Positions 10,855-20,271 of a DNA stretch of 64,000 bases are shown here, piece after piece. This stretch comes from Sphingomonadales bacterium. GTDB lineage: Bacteria > Pseudomonadota > Alphaproteobacteria > Sphingomonadales > Sphingomonadaceae. The stretch is from NCBI GenBank assembly GCA_025352685.1, contig JANXSN010000017.1, positions 17,824-81,823 of the forward strand. The letters are read 5' to 3'. The first letter of the stretch is position 1; each line of letters starts with the position of its first letter. The notes beneath the pieces are model-generated. The model worked only from the letters and a program-made list of their open reading frames with translations. It was not told where the DNA came from and searched no databases. Both the position numbers and the translations under genes were made by a program.

Positions 10855-11639
10855 GCGTCGATGCTGCTCCCGACGGCGCCGTGTACAAGCCCCCCATCCA
10901 CAGTGATTGTGTCGCCGACCACATAATCTCCCGCCCGCGATGCCAGGAAAATCGCAGCCGCCGCCAGGTCTTCGGGCGTGCCCAGTCGCTTTGACGGAAT
11001 GCTCGCCGCCACCTCGCTCCCCCGGTCGCGCGCGGCGCGATTCATGTCTGACGCAAACGCCCCCGGCGCCAGCGACGTCACGTTGATGCTGTCCTTGATC
11101 AACCGCGCCGCCATGACCTTGGTGAGATAGATGAGCGCCGCCTTCGACGTCTGGTAACTATAGGTTTCCCATGGGTTCAACCGCTGCCCATCGATCGAGG
11201 TGATGTTGATGACCTTGGCAGGTTGGCCTGGCGATGCGGCGGCCTTGAGGGGCTCCAGAAGTGCCTGCGTGAGGAAAAACGGTGATTTGACGTTCAGGTC
11301 CATGACCTTGTCCCAGCCAATTTCGGGAAACTCGGCAAACCCGGCACCCCAGGCTGCGCCTGCATTGTTGACGAGGATGTCGAGCTTAGCTTCATGCTCG
11401 GCGAGTTGCGCGGCCAGTGCCTTGCAGCCTGCCACCGTCGAAACGTCTTGCGGCAGTGCGATGCAGTTTGGCCCAAGCTCGGTCGCGGTCGCAAAACAAA
11501 CGTCTGCCTTGCGCGACGATATATAGACCTTTGCCCCTTGGGCGATGAAACCCTCGGCAATCCACCTGCCGATATTGCGCGACCCGCCGGTGATGAGCGC
11601 GATACGCCCGTCGAGACGGAAGAGTTTACTGGTGTCCAT
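10851..11639 (-). CDS. Short-chain dehydrogenase/reductase (SDR)
   Basis: NAD(P)-dependent oxidoreductase. From the ATG at 11639 (MDTSKLFRLDG) it has 262 residues, with the nucleotide motif ITGGSRNIGR, the NNAG motif (ILVNNAGAAWG) and the catalytic Ser...Tyr-x3-Lys (NITSIDG; YSYQTSK). Ending VVGDTITVDGG is typical of beta-ketoacyl-ACP-reductase-like SDRs. It is the last gene of the minus-strand acyl-CoA dehydrogenase operon, starting 18 bases after the preceding gene, so a hydroxyacyl-CoA substrate is plausible. Confidence 0.88.
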   Translation of the reverse strand: MDTSKLFRLDGRIALITGGSRNIGRWIAEGFIAQGAKVYISSRKADVCFATATELGPNCIALPQDVSTVAGCKALAAQLAEHEAKLDILVNNAGAAWGAGFAEFPEIGWDKVMDLNVKSPFFLTQALLEPLKAAASPGQPAKVINITSIDGQRLNPWETYSYQTSKAALIYLTKVMAARLIKDSINVTSLAPGAFASDMNRAARDRGSEVAASIPSKRLGTPEDLAAAAIFLASRAGDYVVGDTITVDGGLVHGAVGSSIDA

Positions 11640-11657
11640 GCGTCTGTTCTCCGTCAA

Positions 11658-12800
11658 TTACCCGCCGCGTTTCATGGTCTCGCGGGCGATGATCAGTTGT
11701 TGAATCTGGCTGGTGCCTTCGTAAATCCGGAAAAGCCGAACATCACGGTAGAAGCGCTCGATGCCATAGTCCGCGATATACCCGGCACCCCCGAAAATCT
11801 GGACGGCTTTATCGGCAACCCGGCCGACCATTTCGGAAGCAAAATATTTCGCGGCCGCCGCTTCCATGATGACGTTTTCGCCTGCGTCCTTGGCAACAGC
11901 GGTCTGCAGTACCAACGCCTTTGCTGCCAGGCATTCGGTTTTCATGTCAGCGATCATGCCCTGGATCAGCTGATGCTGGGCAATCGGCTTGCCGCCTTGA
12001 ATGCGTTCGCTGGCATAGGCGACCGAGTCAGCAATGAGCCGTTCGGCAGCGCCAACGCAGACAGCCGATATATGCAGTCGCCCGCGGTCGAGAACACGCA
12101 TGGCGACCTTGAACCCATCGCCTTCGGCCCCGAGCATATTTTCGGGCGGCACCGCGACATTGTCGAAATTGACGTCGCAAACGTGCGCGCCGTGCTGGCC
12201 CATTTTTTTTTCTGGCGTGCCGATCGTCAGGCCCGGCGAATTCGCCGTTACGAGAAACGCCGAGACTCCGCGCGCGCCGTCTTCGCCGGTCCGCGCCATC
12301 ACCGTGAAGAGCGAGGCCTTGTCGGCGTTGGTGATATAGCGCTTTGTGCCTGTGAGCTTCCAGTGGTTGCCATCACGAACCGCCCGTGTCTTCACGTTGG
12401 CGCTGTCCGAGCCGATGTCAGGCTCGGTCAGCGCAAAGCTGGTGATGATTTCGCCGCTGGCGATCTTCGGCAGCCACTGAGCCTTTTGCTCTGCGGTCCC
12501 TGCCATCACGAGGCCTTGCGAGCCAATGCCAACATTGGTCCCAAACGATGAACGCATCGCGGGCGAGGTCTTGCCGAGCTCGATCGCGACCTTGATCTCT
12601 TCGAGCATGGACAGACCCAGCCCACCGTATTGCGGATCGATCGACAGGCCGAAGAGACCCAGATTCTTCATCTCGGCAACGAGGTCATCCGGGATTTGAT
12701 CGCTCTCGGCGACGACCGCCTCACTCGGCCGCAACCGCTCGCTCACAAAGCGGCGGACCGTGTCGATCAGAGCATCGAAAGTTTCGGTGTCCAGGCTCAT
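11658..12800 (-). CDS. Acyl-CoA dehydrogenase
   Basis: FAD enzyme that introduces the alpha-beta double bond of an acyl-CoA. The product has about 380 residues. It carries FALTEPDIGSDSANVKT (FAD/substrate contact), the GAHVCDVNFDNVAVP segment, GGAGYIADYGIERFYRDVR, and YEGTSQIQ, whose Glu is the catalytic base in short/medium-chain dehydrogenases. The ATG at 12800 starts 2 bases after the upstream dehydrogenase stop. A typical FadE-type member, probably the active catalytic enzyme of the operon. Confidence 0.92.
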   Translation of the reverse strand: MSLDTETFDALIDTVRRFVSERLRPSEAVVAESDQIPDDLVAEMKNLGLFGLSIDPQYGGLGLSMLEEIKVAIELGKTSPAMRSSFGTNVGIGSQGLVMAGTAEQKAQWLPKIASGEIITSFALTEPDIGSDSANVKTRAVRDGNHWKLTGTKRYITNADKASLFTVMARTGEDGARGVSAFLVTANSPGLTIGTPEKKMGQHGAHVCDVNFDNVAVPPENMLGAEGDGFKVAMRVLDRGRLHISAVCVGAAERLIADSVAYASERIQGGKPIAQHQLIQGMIADMKTECLAAKALVLQTAVAKDAGENVIMEAAAAKYFASEMVGRVADKAVQIFGGAGYIADYGIERFYRDVRLFRIYEGTSQIQQLIIARETMKRGG

Positions 12801-12802
12801 TC

Positions 12803-13933
12803 TCAATAGCCGCTCATCCGCGCCACACGCTCAGTGTGAAAACGCGCATCACCAAAGAACTCTTCGAGGGCGCGGTCCCGCTTCATGTAAAGGCCGATGT
12901 CGTACTCGTCGGTCATGCCGATACCGCCGTGCATCTGAATCCCCTCTTGTACCGACAGGCGAACGGCCTTGCCGGTTTTGGCTTTGGCGACGGCAACAGC
13001 GATCTCTGCGCGCGGATCGCCGGCGTCGAGAAGTTGCTGCGCTTTGAGAACCGTCGCGCGCGCGACTTCCATTTCGCCGTAGAGATGCGCGGCGCGGTGC
13101 TGCAGCGCCTGAAACTCTCCGATCAGCTTACCGAACTGCTTGCGCTGCTTGAGGTAGCCGATGGTCATGTCCATGGCGGCGGCGCCGACACCGACCATCT
13201 CGGCCGCAGCGCCGACGCGGCCCGCATCGAGCATCGTGCGCAACACGTCCCAACCACCATCGACCTCGCCGATGATGGCGTCTGCATCGACCTCAACGCC
13301 GTCGAAGCTGACATGGCTCGCAAGCGAAGAATCAACGAGCCGGCGCGGATCGGTGGTTTGTCCGGCATCCTTGGGCACAGCGAACAGGGTAAGCCCTGCA
13401 ACCTCGCCTGCCGCACCAGCGGTACGGGCCGCAACGATCATCATGTCGGCGACATGCCCGTTCAAAACGAAGGTTTTGGTACCCGACAGCTTGAAGCCGT
13501 TGCCCGAGCGTTCGGCCTTGAGCGCCGTCGCTTCGGGCCGATGCTTGGCGCCTTCGTCGATGGCGAGTGCAACGATCGCGCCGCCCGAAGCGATTTTGGG
13601 CAGCCATTCCTCCGAGAGTCGAGCGCTTGCCTTGAGCGCTTCGACGGCAGCGACAGCCGTCGTCAGAAACGGCGACGGGGTCAGATTGCGACCGATTTCC
13701 TCGAGGACGATTCCCGCCTCGACGTGGCCGAGGCCAAGCCCACCATTGGCTTCCGGGATCATGATGCCCGTAAAGCCCATCTCGGCAAACTGGCCCCAAA
13801 GATCGCGGCTGAAGCCGGTGGCGTCATTGCTATCGCGCAACCGTCTCAGGTGTTTGACCGGGGCGGCGTCTGCGAGGAACGGCTTGGCCGTGTCGCGGAG
13901 CATCGATTGGTCTTCGTTCAGATAGAGCGCCAT
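12803..13933 (-). CDS. Acyl-CoA dehydrogenase family protein (FadE-type partner subunit)
   Basis: Starts at the ATG at 13933 (MALYLNEDQSMLRD) with AAAGGGAA upstream; 376 residues. It has the alpha-helical N-domain, LSGTKTFVLNGHVADM in the middle beta domain, and GYLKQRKQFGKLIGEFQALQHRAAH. The C-terminal active-site region reads GGIGMTDEYDIGLYMKR and lacks the YEGT motif. Tandem dehydrogenases of this kind, for example in steroid side-chain degradation, often form heterotetramers with complementary active sites; that is inference here. It lies between two other dehydrogenase genes. Confidence 0.88.
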   Translation of the reverse strand: MALYLNEDQSMLRDTAKPFLADAAPVKHLRRLRDSNDATGFSRDLWGQFAEMGFTGIMIPEANGGLGLGHVEAGIVLEEIGRNLTPSPFLTTAVAAVEALKASARLSEEWLPKIASGGAIVALAIDEGAKHRPEATALKAERSGNGFKLSGTKTFVLNGHVADMMIVAARTAGAAGEVAGLTLFAVPKDAGQTTDPRRLVDSSLASHVSFDGVEVDADAIIGEVDGGWDVLRTMLDAGRVGAAAEMVGVGAAAMDMTIGYLKQRKQFGKLIGEFQALQHRAAHLYGEMEVARATVLKAQQLLDAGDPRAEIAVAVAKAKTGKAVRLSVQEGIQMHGGIGMTDEYDIGLYMKRDRALEEFFGDARFHTERVARMSGY

Positions 13934-14033
13934 AACTGTAATTCCCTTTACCCCAGCAACGCGGGGGTCTGTGGTGTCGGACGACCGCGCTGTGACCCGT
14001 GACCAGGATGCGCGGGCGTGATGAGCGCGGTTG

Positions 14034-15194
14034 CTAGGCTCCCGGCAAATCCAGGATGCGCTTGGCCACAACTCCCAACATCACTTCACTTGTCCCGCCT
14101 TCGATGCTGTTGGCCTTAGTGCGCAACCAGCCCCGCGGTTTGGCGCCGCCACGCGACTCGCCGGATTCCCACTCGAGCGCATCCGAGCCATCCGCCGACA
14201 TAATCAATTCATGACGACGCTTGTTGAGCTCGGTCCCAACATATTTCATCATATTGGCGCCGGCAGGATGCCCCTTGCCCGCCTTCATTTCGTCGACGAA
14301 CTTCTCGCTCATCGCCCGGAACGCCATGACCTCGACGTCGAAGTCAGCCATGTCCGCACGCAGCACGGGCTCGTTCTCCGCAGTAGCTTTGTACTGTGCG
14401 CCGATCGACATCATGTCGGTGCCAAGACCACCGCCAGAAATCATCTCGCGTTCGTGGCCCAGCAGATATTTCGCAACATCCCAGCCGCGGTTCAGCTCAC
14501 CGACAATCTGCGTCTTGGGCACGACGACATTGTCGAAAAAGGTCTCGCAGAATGGGGAATTGCCGCTGATCAGCAGGATTGGCTTGGTCGTTACCCCTGG
14601 CGTCGTCATGTCGAACAACAAAAAGCTGATGCCTTGGTATTTGTTCGTCTTGTCGGTCCGGACGAGGCAGAAGATCCAGTCGGCCTTGTCTGCGTAGCTC
14701 GTCCAGATTTTTTGACCGTTGACGACCCAGTGGTCACCCTTGTCTTCGCCGAAGGTCTGCATGGAGACGAGATCGCTGCCCGAACCCGGCTCCGAATAAC
14801 CTTGGCACCAGCGGATTTCCCCGCGCGCAATCTGGTTCAGGTAATGAACCTTTTGGTCTTCAGTTCCGAACTTGAGCAATGCGGGTCCGAGCATCCAGAT
14901 GCCAAAGCTCGACAGTGGCGACCTGCATTTCAGCGACTGCATCTCCTGCCGCAGAATTTTCGATTCCTCGGGCGTCAACCCGGCGCCGCCATAGGCTTTC
15001 GGCCAGTCGGGCACGGTCCAGCCCCTCGCAGCCATCACATCCATCCACTGCTTTTGTGCAGGGCTCTTGAACTTTGGATTGCGACCACCCCAACAGGCAT
15101 CGGTTTCGTCGCGCACCGGCTCACGCATTTCGTGCGGGCAATTGGCCTCGAGCCAGGCGCGTGTTTCCGCGCGAAAGGTTTCCAGATCGGACAC
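14034..15194 (-). CDS. Acyl-CoA dehydrogenase family protein
   Basis: First gene of the minus-strand dehydrogenase operon; 386 residues from a GTG at 15194 with GGGAGAG 4 bases upstream. Recognisable segments are GWTVPDWPKAYGGAG, GYSEPGSGSDLVSMQT (the SEPGSGSD FAD-contact region), VVNGQKIWTSYADKAD and the C-terminal SIEGGTSEVMLGVVAKRIL. The GGTSE sequence corresponds to the C-terminal loop, but the usual acid is displaced. The next gene follows after a 100-base gap. Probably the large partner of the second dehydrogenase. Confidence 0.88.
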   Translation of the reverse strand: MSDLETFRAETRAWLEANCPHEMREPVRDETDACWGGRNPKFKSPAQKQWMDVMAARGWTVPDWPKAYGGAGLTPEESKILRQEMQSLKCRSPLSSFGIWMLGPALLKFGTEDQKVHYLNQIARGEIRWCQGYSEPGSGSDLVSMQTFGEDKGDHWVVNGQKIWTSYADKADWIFCLVRTDKTNKYQGISFLLFDMTTPGVTTKPILLISGNSPFCETFFDNVVVPKTQIVGELNRGWDVAKYLLGHEREMISGGGLGTDMMSIGAQYKATAENEPVLRADMADFDVEVMAFRAMSEKFVDEMKAGKGHPAGANMMKYVGTELNKRRHELIMSADGSDALEWESGESRGGAKPRGWLRTKANSIEGGTSEVMLGVVAKRILDLPGA

Positions 15195-15240
15195 AACTCT
15201 CTCCCAAAAGTGACTGATTTAAACGCTACGCTATGCCCGC

Positions 15241-15256
15241 TTGACGTTTACGGCAA
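15241..15256. promoter_or_regulatory. LiuR-like palindromic operator 2
   Basis: The sequence TTGACGTTTACGGCAA (reverse: TTGCCGTAAACGTCAA) lies in the divergent region between the dehydrogenase operon (start 15194) and the transporter gene (start 15391). With flanks it is an 8-bp-arm palindrome, GCTTGACG-TTTA-CGGCAAGC (15239-15258), one mismatch. It shares the AAACGTCAA half with operator 3. A further perfect 10-bp inverted repeat, TACGGCAAGC (15249-15258) and GCTTGCCGTA (15276-15285), overlaps it, so there may be two adjacent half-sites. Confidence 0.55.
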
Positions 15257-15390
15257 GCGGCATTCGTCGGTTCAAGCTTGCCGTAGCGGCAGATTATCGC
15301 GGTTGACCGCATGGCGGGTGCCACCCATCGTGCCTCCAGAAAATAAGACGAGGAAGCTATGGCCGGAGTCGCGAGCTTAAGGGTCGCCGC

Positions 15391-16818
15391 ATGAGCGCGA
15401 CTGCCAGGGTGCCATTTGGGACAAAGGTCAACTACGGCATTGGTGCCATCGCCTACGGCATCAAGGACAACGGATTTTCGGTGTTCCTGCTGCTTTATTA
15501 CAATCAGGTCGTGGGCTTGCCCGCCAGCGCGGTCGGAAGCGTCATTGCCATCGCCCTCGTGTTCGATGCGCTCATCGATCCGCTGATCGGCGCGCTCAGC
15601 GACCGGACCCATACACGCTGGGGACGACGGCACCCCTGGCTGTACGGCTCCGCCCTGCCGATTGCGCTCAGCTGGTTGCTGCTCTGGCACCCGCCAGCCG
15701 GGTCGCATGCGACCATCCTGGGCTGGCTCCTTGTCACAGCCGTACTCACCCGCGCAGCCATTGCGACCAACGAAGTGCCGTCGCTTGCGATGGCGCCCGA
15801 GATCACGACGGATTATCACGAACGCATCTCGGTGCTTGGCTATCGCTATTTGTTTGGCTGGCTCGGTGGCCTTGTCATGCTGATGCTCGCCTATGGCTGG
15901 TTCCTGTCGCCGCCACGCGGAGCCTTGTCGGGACCGCTCGCGCAGCATGGCTATGAGGCCTATGGGCTATGGGGTGCCGTTGCGATGGCAGCAACTGTCC
16001 TGATTTCGGCGCTCGGTACCCACAAAAGTCTCGCACACCCGCCCACAAAAAGGATTGCAGCGCAATCGGTGGGCGCAACGCTGAAGGCAACCGGCGAGAC
16101 ACTGTCGAACCGCGCTTTCCTCGTTCTGATGCTGGCCGGAATTTTCGGCTATTCCAACCAGGGTCTTGGCTTTGCCATGTCGACGTATAACCTCAACTAC
16201 GTCTGGCAGTTCAAGACCGGCGCTCTGCTCATCTACGCCGTCGCGCTTTTCGTTGGCGTCGTTGCAATCTTCTTTACGCTCTCGCCAATCGCAAAAGCGC
16301 TCGGCAAGGTCCGCGCCGCCGCGCTCCTCATGATTGTTTCTGCGATCTTCACCGTCTCCACCTATTCGCTGCGCCTGCTCGGCTTGTTTCCGGCGGCAGG
16401 CTCGCCCGAGCTGCTGCCGCTGTTTCTCATCCTCAATACCCTCGGCACTGCGGCCGGTGTCGGATCGACAATCGTCGGCGGGTCGATGATGTCGGATGTT
16501 GTCGAGGCTTCTGAGGAAAAGACCGGGCGGCGCGAAGAAGGATTATTTTTCGCAGGCGCATTATTCATGCAAAAATGCGCTACCGGCATTGGCATCTTCG
16601 TGACTGGCCTGATCCTGACAGCGGCACAGTTTCCCGAACGGGCAGTGCCCGGGCATGTCGCACAAGCCGCTCTCGATCGGCTGACACTACTCTTCATCAT
16701 CACGACGCTTGTGATTTCGACAATTTCCGCGCTGATCTTTCTTTCCTTCCCATTCGGCGAGGCCGAACATAAGGCACGGCTTGCCACGCTTGCCGTAACG
16801 TCGGGAGAAAAGGGCTAG
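15391..16818 (+). CDS. MFS transporter, GPH (glycoside-pentoside-hexuronide:cation symporter) family
   Basis: Inner-membrane secondary transporter of 475 residues with about 12 hydrophobic segments. The GPH/MelB signature is clear: the first helix NYGIGAIAYGIKDNGFS, then DALIDPLIGALSDRTHTRWGRRHPWLY, the conserved cytoplasmic loop 2-3, and VPSLAMAPEITTDYHERISVL. In this context the substrate is probably a carboxylate or other compound fed to the surrounding acyl-CoA enzymes rather than a sugar. It shares its promoter region with the divergent dehydrogenase operon and ends 54 bases before the next gene. Confidence 0.85.
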   Translation: MSATARVPFGTKVNYGIGAIAYGIKDNGFSVFLLLYYNQVVGLPASAVGSVIAIALVFDALIDPLIGALSDRTHTRWGRRHPWLYGSALPIALSWLLLWHPPAGSHATILGWLLVTAVLTRAAIATNEVPSLAMAPEITTDYHERISVLGYRYLFGWLGGLVMLMLAYGWFLSPPRGALSGPLAQHGYEAYGLWGAVAMAATVLISALGTHKSLAHPPTKRIAAQSVGATLKATGETLSNRAFLVLMLAGIFGYSNQGLGFAMSTYNLNYVWQFKTGALLIYAVALFVGVVAIFFTLSPIAKALGKVRAAALLMIVSAIFTVSTYSLRLLGLFPAAGSPELLPLFLILNTLGTAAGVGSTIVGGSMMSDVVEASEEKTGRREEGLFFAGALFMQKCATGIGIFVTGLILTAAQFPERAVPGHVAQAALDRLTLLFIITTLVISTISALIFLSFPFGEAEHKARLATLAVTSGEKG

Positions 16819-16846
16819 GCAAAGCCTGAGTCGGCGCGCCATAGGC

Positions 16847-16862
16847 TTTACCCAAACGTCAA
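16847..16862. promoter_or_regulatory. LiuR-like palindromic operator 3
   Basis: The sequence TTTACCCAAACGTCAA lies 10 bases before the ATG at 16873, just upstream of the ribosome-binding site GGGAG. It matches operators 1 and 2 at most positions (TTTAC..AAACGT.A). It would control the eight-gene catabolic operon that starts with the ACAD11-like gene. Confidence 0.5.
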
Positions 16863-16872
16863 TTGGGAGAGA

Positions 16873-18120
16873 ATGATGGACTTCGACCTGACCGAGCGGC
16901 AGCGCTATTGGCGCGACCGGGTGCAAGAGTTCATGGCCCAGCATGTCGCCCCTCGCCAGCAGGACTATTACGACCAGCAGGCTCAGGGGTCACGCTGGAA
17001 GATTCTGCAGGTCATTGAGGACGAGAAAGCCAGGGCAAAAGCGGCCGGCATCTGGAACCTGTTCATGCCGCCAACGTCAGGGCGTGTGCATGTCGACGAC
17101 ACATTCGAGTTCGATGGGCCGGGCCTGACCAACCTGGAATATGCGCTGTGCGCCGAAGAGATGGGTCGGATCGGCTGGGGGAGCGAAGTTTTTAACTGTT
17201 CGGCGCCGGACACCGGTAACATGGAAGTCCTCCATCGTTACGGATCGCGCGAACAGAAAGAAAAGTGGCTCAAGCCGCTAATGGAAGGTGAAATCCGCTC
17301 TGCCTTCCTGATGACCGAGCCGGCCGTCGCCTCGTCGGATGCGACAAATATCGAAACGTCCATCCGCCGCGAGGGCGACGAATATGTCATCAATGGCGTC
17401 AAGTGGTGGTCGTCAGGGGCGGGTGACCCGCGCTGCAAGATCGCCATCGTCATGGGAAAGACCGACTTCGAGGCGCAGCGCCATTCGCAGCAGTCGATGG
17501 TGCTGATGGAACTCGATGCGCCCGGCGTGAAGATTTTGCGCCACTTGCCCGTATTCGGCTACGACGACGCGCCGCACGGCCATATGGAAATCGCTCTGAA
17601 CGATGTCCGTATCCCGGCGAGCAATATGTTGCTTGGCGAAGGTCGAGGCTTCGAAATTGCACAGGGTCGTCTGGGGCCAGGCCGCATCCATCACTGCATG
17701 CGCACAATCGGCGCAGCCGAAGTCGCCCTGGAAAAGATGGCGAAGCGCCTGCTCAGCCGGGTCGCCTTCGGCAAGACCATTGCGAGCCATTCGATCTGGG
17801 AACAGCGCGTCGCGACCGCACGCATCGATATCGAAATGTGCCGTTTGCTGTGCCTCAAGGCTGCCGACATGATGGACAAGGCCGGCAACAAGGCCGCCCA
17901 GGCAGAAATCGCAATGATTAAGGTCGCTGCACCCAACATGGCACTACGCATCATCGATGACGCCATTCAGGCCTACGGTGGCGCCGGGGTTTCCGAAGAT
18001 GCCGGGCTTGCGATCGCGTATGCGCACCAGCGCACGCTGCGTCTCGCCGATGGTCCCGACGAGGTCCACAACCGCGCCATCGCCCGCCTCGAGTTCGGGA
18101 AATACGGGTCAAACAAATGA
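16873..18120 (+). CDS. ACAD10/11-like acyl-CoA dehydrogenase
   Basis: A 415-residue member of the acyl-CoA dehydrogenase superfamily that closely resembles the C-terminal part of human ACAD11: [54 protein letters not shown] and [10 protein letters not shown] are diagnostic. In ACAD10/11 and Pseudomonas LvaC, proteins of this group act on 4-phospho-acyl-CoA made by an APH-type kinase and help isomerise 4-hydroxy- to 3-hydroxyacyl-CoA. Here the kinase is a separate gene two positions downstream (19205). First gene of the operon; its stop overlaps the next start by 4 bases. Confidence 0.9.
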   Translation: MMDFDLTERQRYWRDRVQEFMAQHVAPRQQDYYDQQAQGSRWKILQVIEDEKARAKAAGIWNLFMPPTSGRVHVDDTFEFDGPGLTNLEYALCAEEMGRIGWGSEVFNCSAPDTGNMEVLHRYGSREQKEKWLKPLMEGEIRSAFLMTEPAVASSDATNIETSIRREGDEYVINGVKWWSSGAGDPRCKIAIVMGKTDFEAQRHSQQSMVLMELDAPGVKILRHLPVFGYDDAPHGHMEIALNDVRIPASNMLLGEGRGFEIAQGRLGPGRIHHCMRTIGAAEVALEKMAKRLLSRVAFGKTIASHSIWEQRVATARIDIEMCRLLCLKAADMMDKAGNKAAQAEIAMIKVAAPNMALRIIDDAIQAYGGAGVSEDAGLAIAYAHQRTLRLADGPDEVHNRAIARLEFGKYGSNK

Positions 18121-19205
18121 AGGCAGCGGTCTTACGCGAAGCCAGGTCGCCACTGACGATCGAAGACGTTCGTGTCGACAAGCCGCAGGCCCATGAAGTG
18201 CTGATCAGAACCGCGGCATGCGGCGTTTGCCGATCGGACCTGCACTTCGTCGACGGCGCTTATCCGCACGCCATGCCCTGCATTCCGGGGCATGAGGCGG
18301 CTGGCATTGTCGAGGCGGTCGGCAGCGAAGTCCGCGCGGTCAAGGTCGGTGACGCCGTCGTGACCTGTCTGTCTGCCTTCTGCGGGCAGTGCGAGTTTTG
18401 TGTGAGTGGCCGCATGTCGCTGTGTCTGGGGGCCGAAACACGACGCGGCACACATGCAGCGCCGCGGTTGACCCGACAGGCCGACGGCACGGTCATCAAT
18501 CAGATGCTGAACTTGTCGGCCTACGCTGAAATGATGCTTGTGCATGAACACGCGTGCGTGCGGATCAACCCCGAGATGCCGCTCGATCGCGCCGCAATCC
18601 TGGGCTGTGCGGTCGTCACCGGTGCAGGGGCGGTGTTTCACATTGCCCGCGTCTCGCCCGGCGATTGCGTCGCGGTCATCGGCTGTGGCGGCATCGGCCT
18701 GGCGGCCGTTAATGCCGCGCGAATCGCAGGTGCCGGACGGATCATCGCGTGTGACCCTGTCGAAGAAAAGCGCGCGCTGGCGATGAAGCTGGGTGCAACC
18801 GACGTCATCGATACAAATGACGAAGATGCAGGCAAACAGATCATCGAGATGACGGGGGGGGGCGTTCACCACGCGATCGAGGCGGTTGGACGACCAGCCT
18901 CCGGCGATCTCGCGGTCAAGGCGCTGCGGCGCGGGGGCACCGCGACGATCCTGGGCATGATGCCGCTCGATCATAAAGTGGGCCTGAGCGCGATGGATCT
19001 TTTGGGCAGCAAGCGGCTGCAGGGTGGGCTCATGGGCGGCAATCGCTTCCCGGTCGACATTCCGCGCCTTGTCGACTTTTACATGCGCGGCATCCTCGAC
19101 CTCGACACGATCATCGCCAAACGCGTGCCCCTGACCGAAATCAACAGTGCGTTCGACGACCTGCGCAAGGGCGACAGTGTCCGCACTGTCATCGAATTCA
19201 ACTGA
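18117..19205 (+). CDS. Zinc-dependent alcohol dehydrogenase (MDR family)
   Basis: NAD(P)-dependent alcohol dehydrogenase of 362 residues. The catalytic zinc ligands are in [16 protein letters not shown] and a later Cys ([12 protein letters not shown]). The structural zinc site, [15 protein letters not shown], has all four Cys. The Rossmann motif is [11 protein letters not shown]. The order resembles class III / Zn-type dehydrogenases such as the mycobacterial AdhD group. It may oxidise a hydroxyl or hydroxymethyl group of the pathway substrate. The start overlaps the ACAD11-like gene (ATGA) and the end overlaps the kinase start by one base (TGATG). Confidence 0.9.
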   Translation: MKAAVLREARSPLTIEDVRVDKPQAHEVLIRTAACGVCRSDLHFVDGAYPHAMPCIPGHEAAGIVEAVGSEVRAVKVGDAVVTCLSAFCGQCEFCVSGRMSLCLGAETRRGTHAAPRLTRQADGTVINQMLNLSAYAEMMLVHEHACVRINPEMPLDRAAILGCAVVTGAGAVFHIARVSPGDCVAVIGCGGIGLAAVNAARIAGAGRIIACDPVEEKRALAMKLGATDVIDTNDEDAGKQIIEMTGGGVHHAIEAVGRPASGDLAVKALRRGGTATILGMMPLDHKVGLSAMDLLGSKRLQGGLMGGNRFPVDIPRLVDFYMRGILDLDTIIAKRVPLTEINSAFDDLRKGDSVRTVIEFN

Positions 19206-20266
19206 TGGACGCGACCACCGCCTTTTCCGGCACCATCGAGGCCACCGGCCAGGACAAGCTCGACGAAGTAAAACTCGCGGCATGGATGGACGCCCATGTC
19301 GCTGGGTTCACCGGTCCGGTAACAGTACGCAAATTCGCAGGAGGGCAATCCAACCCCACCTACCGGCTCGACAGCGCCTCGGGCTCCTATGTCCTGCGTC
19401 GCAAGCCGTTCGGTGCGTTGTTGCCCAGCGCCCACGCCGTGGACCGCGAGTTTGCCGTGACCGCGGGACTGCATTCAACGGGCTTTCCCGTTGCCCGCCC
19501 ATACGGCCTTTGCACCGACGACAGCGTGCTCGGATCATGGTTCTATGTCATGGACATGGTCGAGGGTCGGACGCTTTGGGACGGTGGGCTGCCCGATCTG
19601 ACGCCGCCGCAACGCACGGCCACCTATAACGCGATGATCGATACGCTCGCGGCACTGCATTCGGTTGATTACGAGGCAGCAGGTCTCGGTGGTTACGGCA
19701 AGCCCGGCAACTATTTCGACCGACAGGTGGGTCGCTGGACCAAGCAATATCGCGCGTCCGAAACCGAACACATGCCTGCGATGGAATCGCTCATCGAATA
19801 CCTGCCGCGTACGGTACCCGAGCAAACGCGCACCAGCATTGTCCACGGCGATTTTCGCATCGACAACATGATCTTCGACGCTGCTGAACCGCGCGTTATT
19901 GCGGTCCTTGATTGGGAGCTCTCGACGCTCGGCGATCCGCTTGCCGACGTTGCTTATCTCCTCATGAACTGGGTGACGGAACCCGAGGGGCGATCAGGTA
20001 TCCTCGGCTTGGCAGGTCCCCAAACCGGGATCCCGACGCTGGACGAGGTAGCGAAGCGCTATTGCGCAGCGACGAACCGCGATGGGATTCCAGACCTCAA
20101 CTGGTATTTTGCCTATAATCTTTTCCGTCTCGCCGGTATCGTCCAGGGGATCAAGAAACGGGTGATCGACGGCACCGCATCGTCGGCGCACGCTGCCGAA
20201 ATGGCCACGCGCGTCCCCCGCCTTGCCGAGGCAGCCTGGGGTTTCGCTCAACAGGCAGGAGCATGA
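19205..20266 (+). CDS. APH-type phosphotransferase (ACAD10/11 N-domain or LvaA-like kinase)
   Basis: Protein-kinase-fold phosphotransferase of 353 residues. The nucleotide loop GGQSNPTYRL, the catalytic Brenner motif VHGDFRIDNMIFD (Asp and Asn in HGDxxxDN) and the Mg-binding LDWELSTLGDPLADVAYLL are intact. The long homology to the N-terminal domain of ACAD10/11 (YVLRRKPFG, VDREF, FYVMDMVEGR) points to 4-hydroxyacyl-CoA phosphorylation rather than antibiotic resistance. Sitting between a dehydrogenase and an ACAD11-like gene supports this. The product of the reaction would be 4-phospho-acyl-CoA. Confidence 0.88.
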   Translation: MDATTAFSGTIEATGQDKLDEVKLAAWMDAHVAGFTGPVTVRKFAGGQSNPTYRLDSASGSYVLRRKPFGALLPSAHAVDREFAVTAGLHSTGFPVARPYGLCTDDSVLGSWFYVMDMVEGRTLWDGGLPDLTPPQRTATYNAMIDTLAALHSVDYEAAGLGGYGKPGNYFDRQVGRWTKQYRASETEHMPAMESLIEYLPRTVPEQTRTSIVHGDFRIDNMIFDAAEPRVIAVLDWELSTLGDPLADVAYLLMNWVTEPEGRSGILGLAGPQTGIPTLDEVAKRYCAATNRDGIPDLNWYFAYNLFRLAGIVQGIKKRVIDGTASSAHAAEMATRVPRLAEAAWGFAQQAGA

Positions 20267-20271
20267 TACCG

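Noticed and set aside
19205..20266. Aminoglycoside-resistance kinase
   Set aside because: The fold is the same, but sequence and operon context match ACAD10/11-type kinases.
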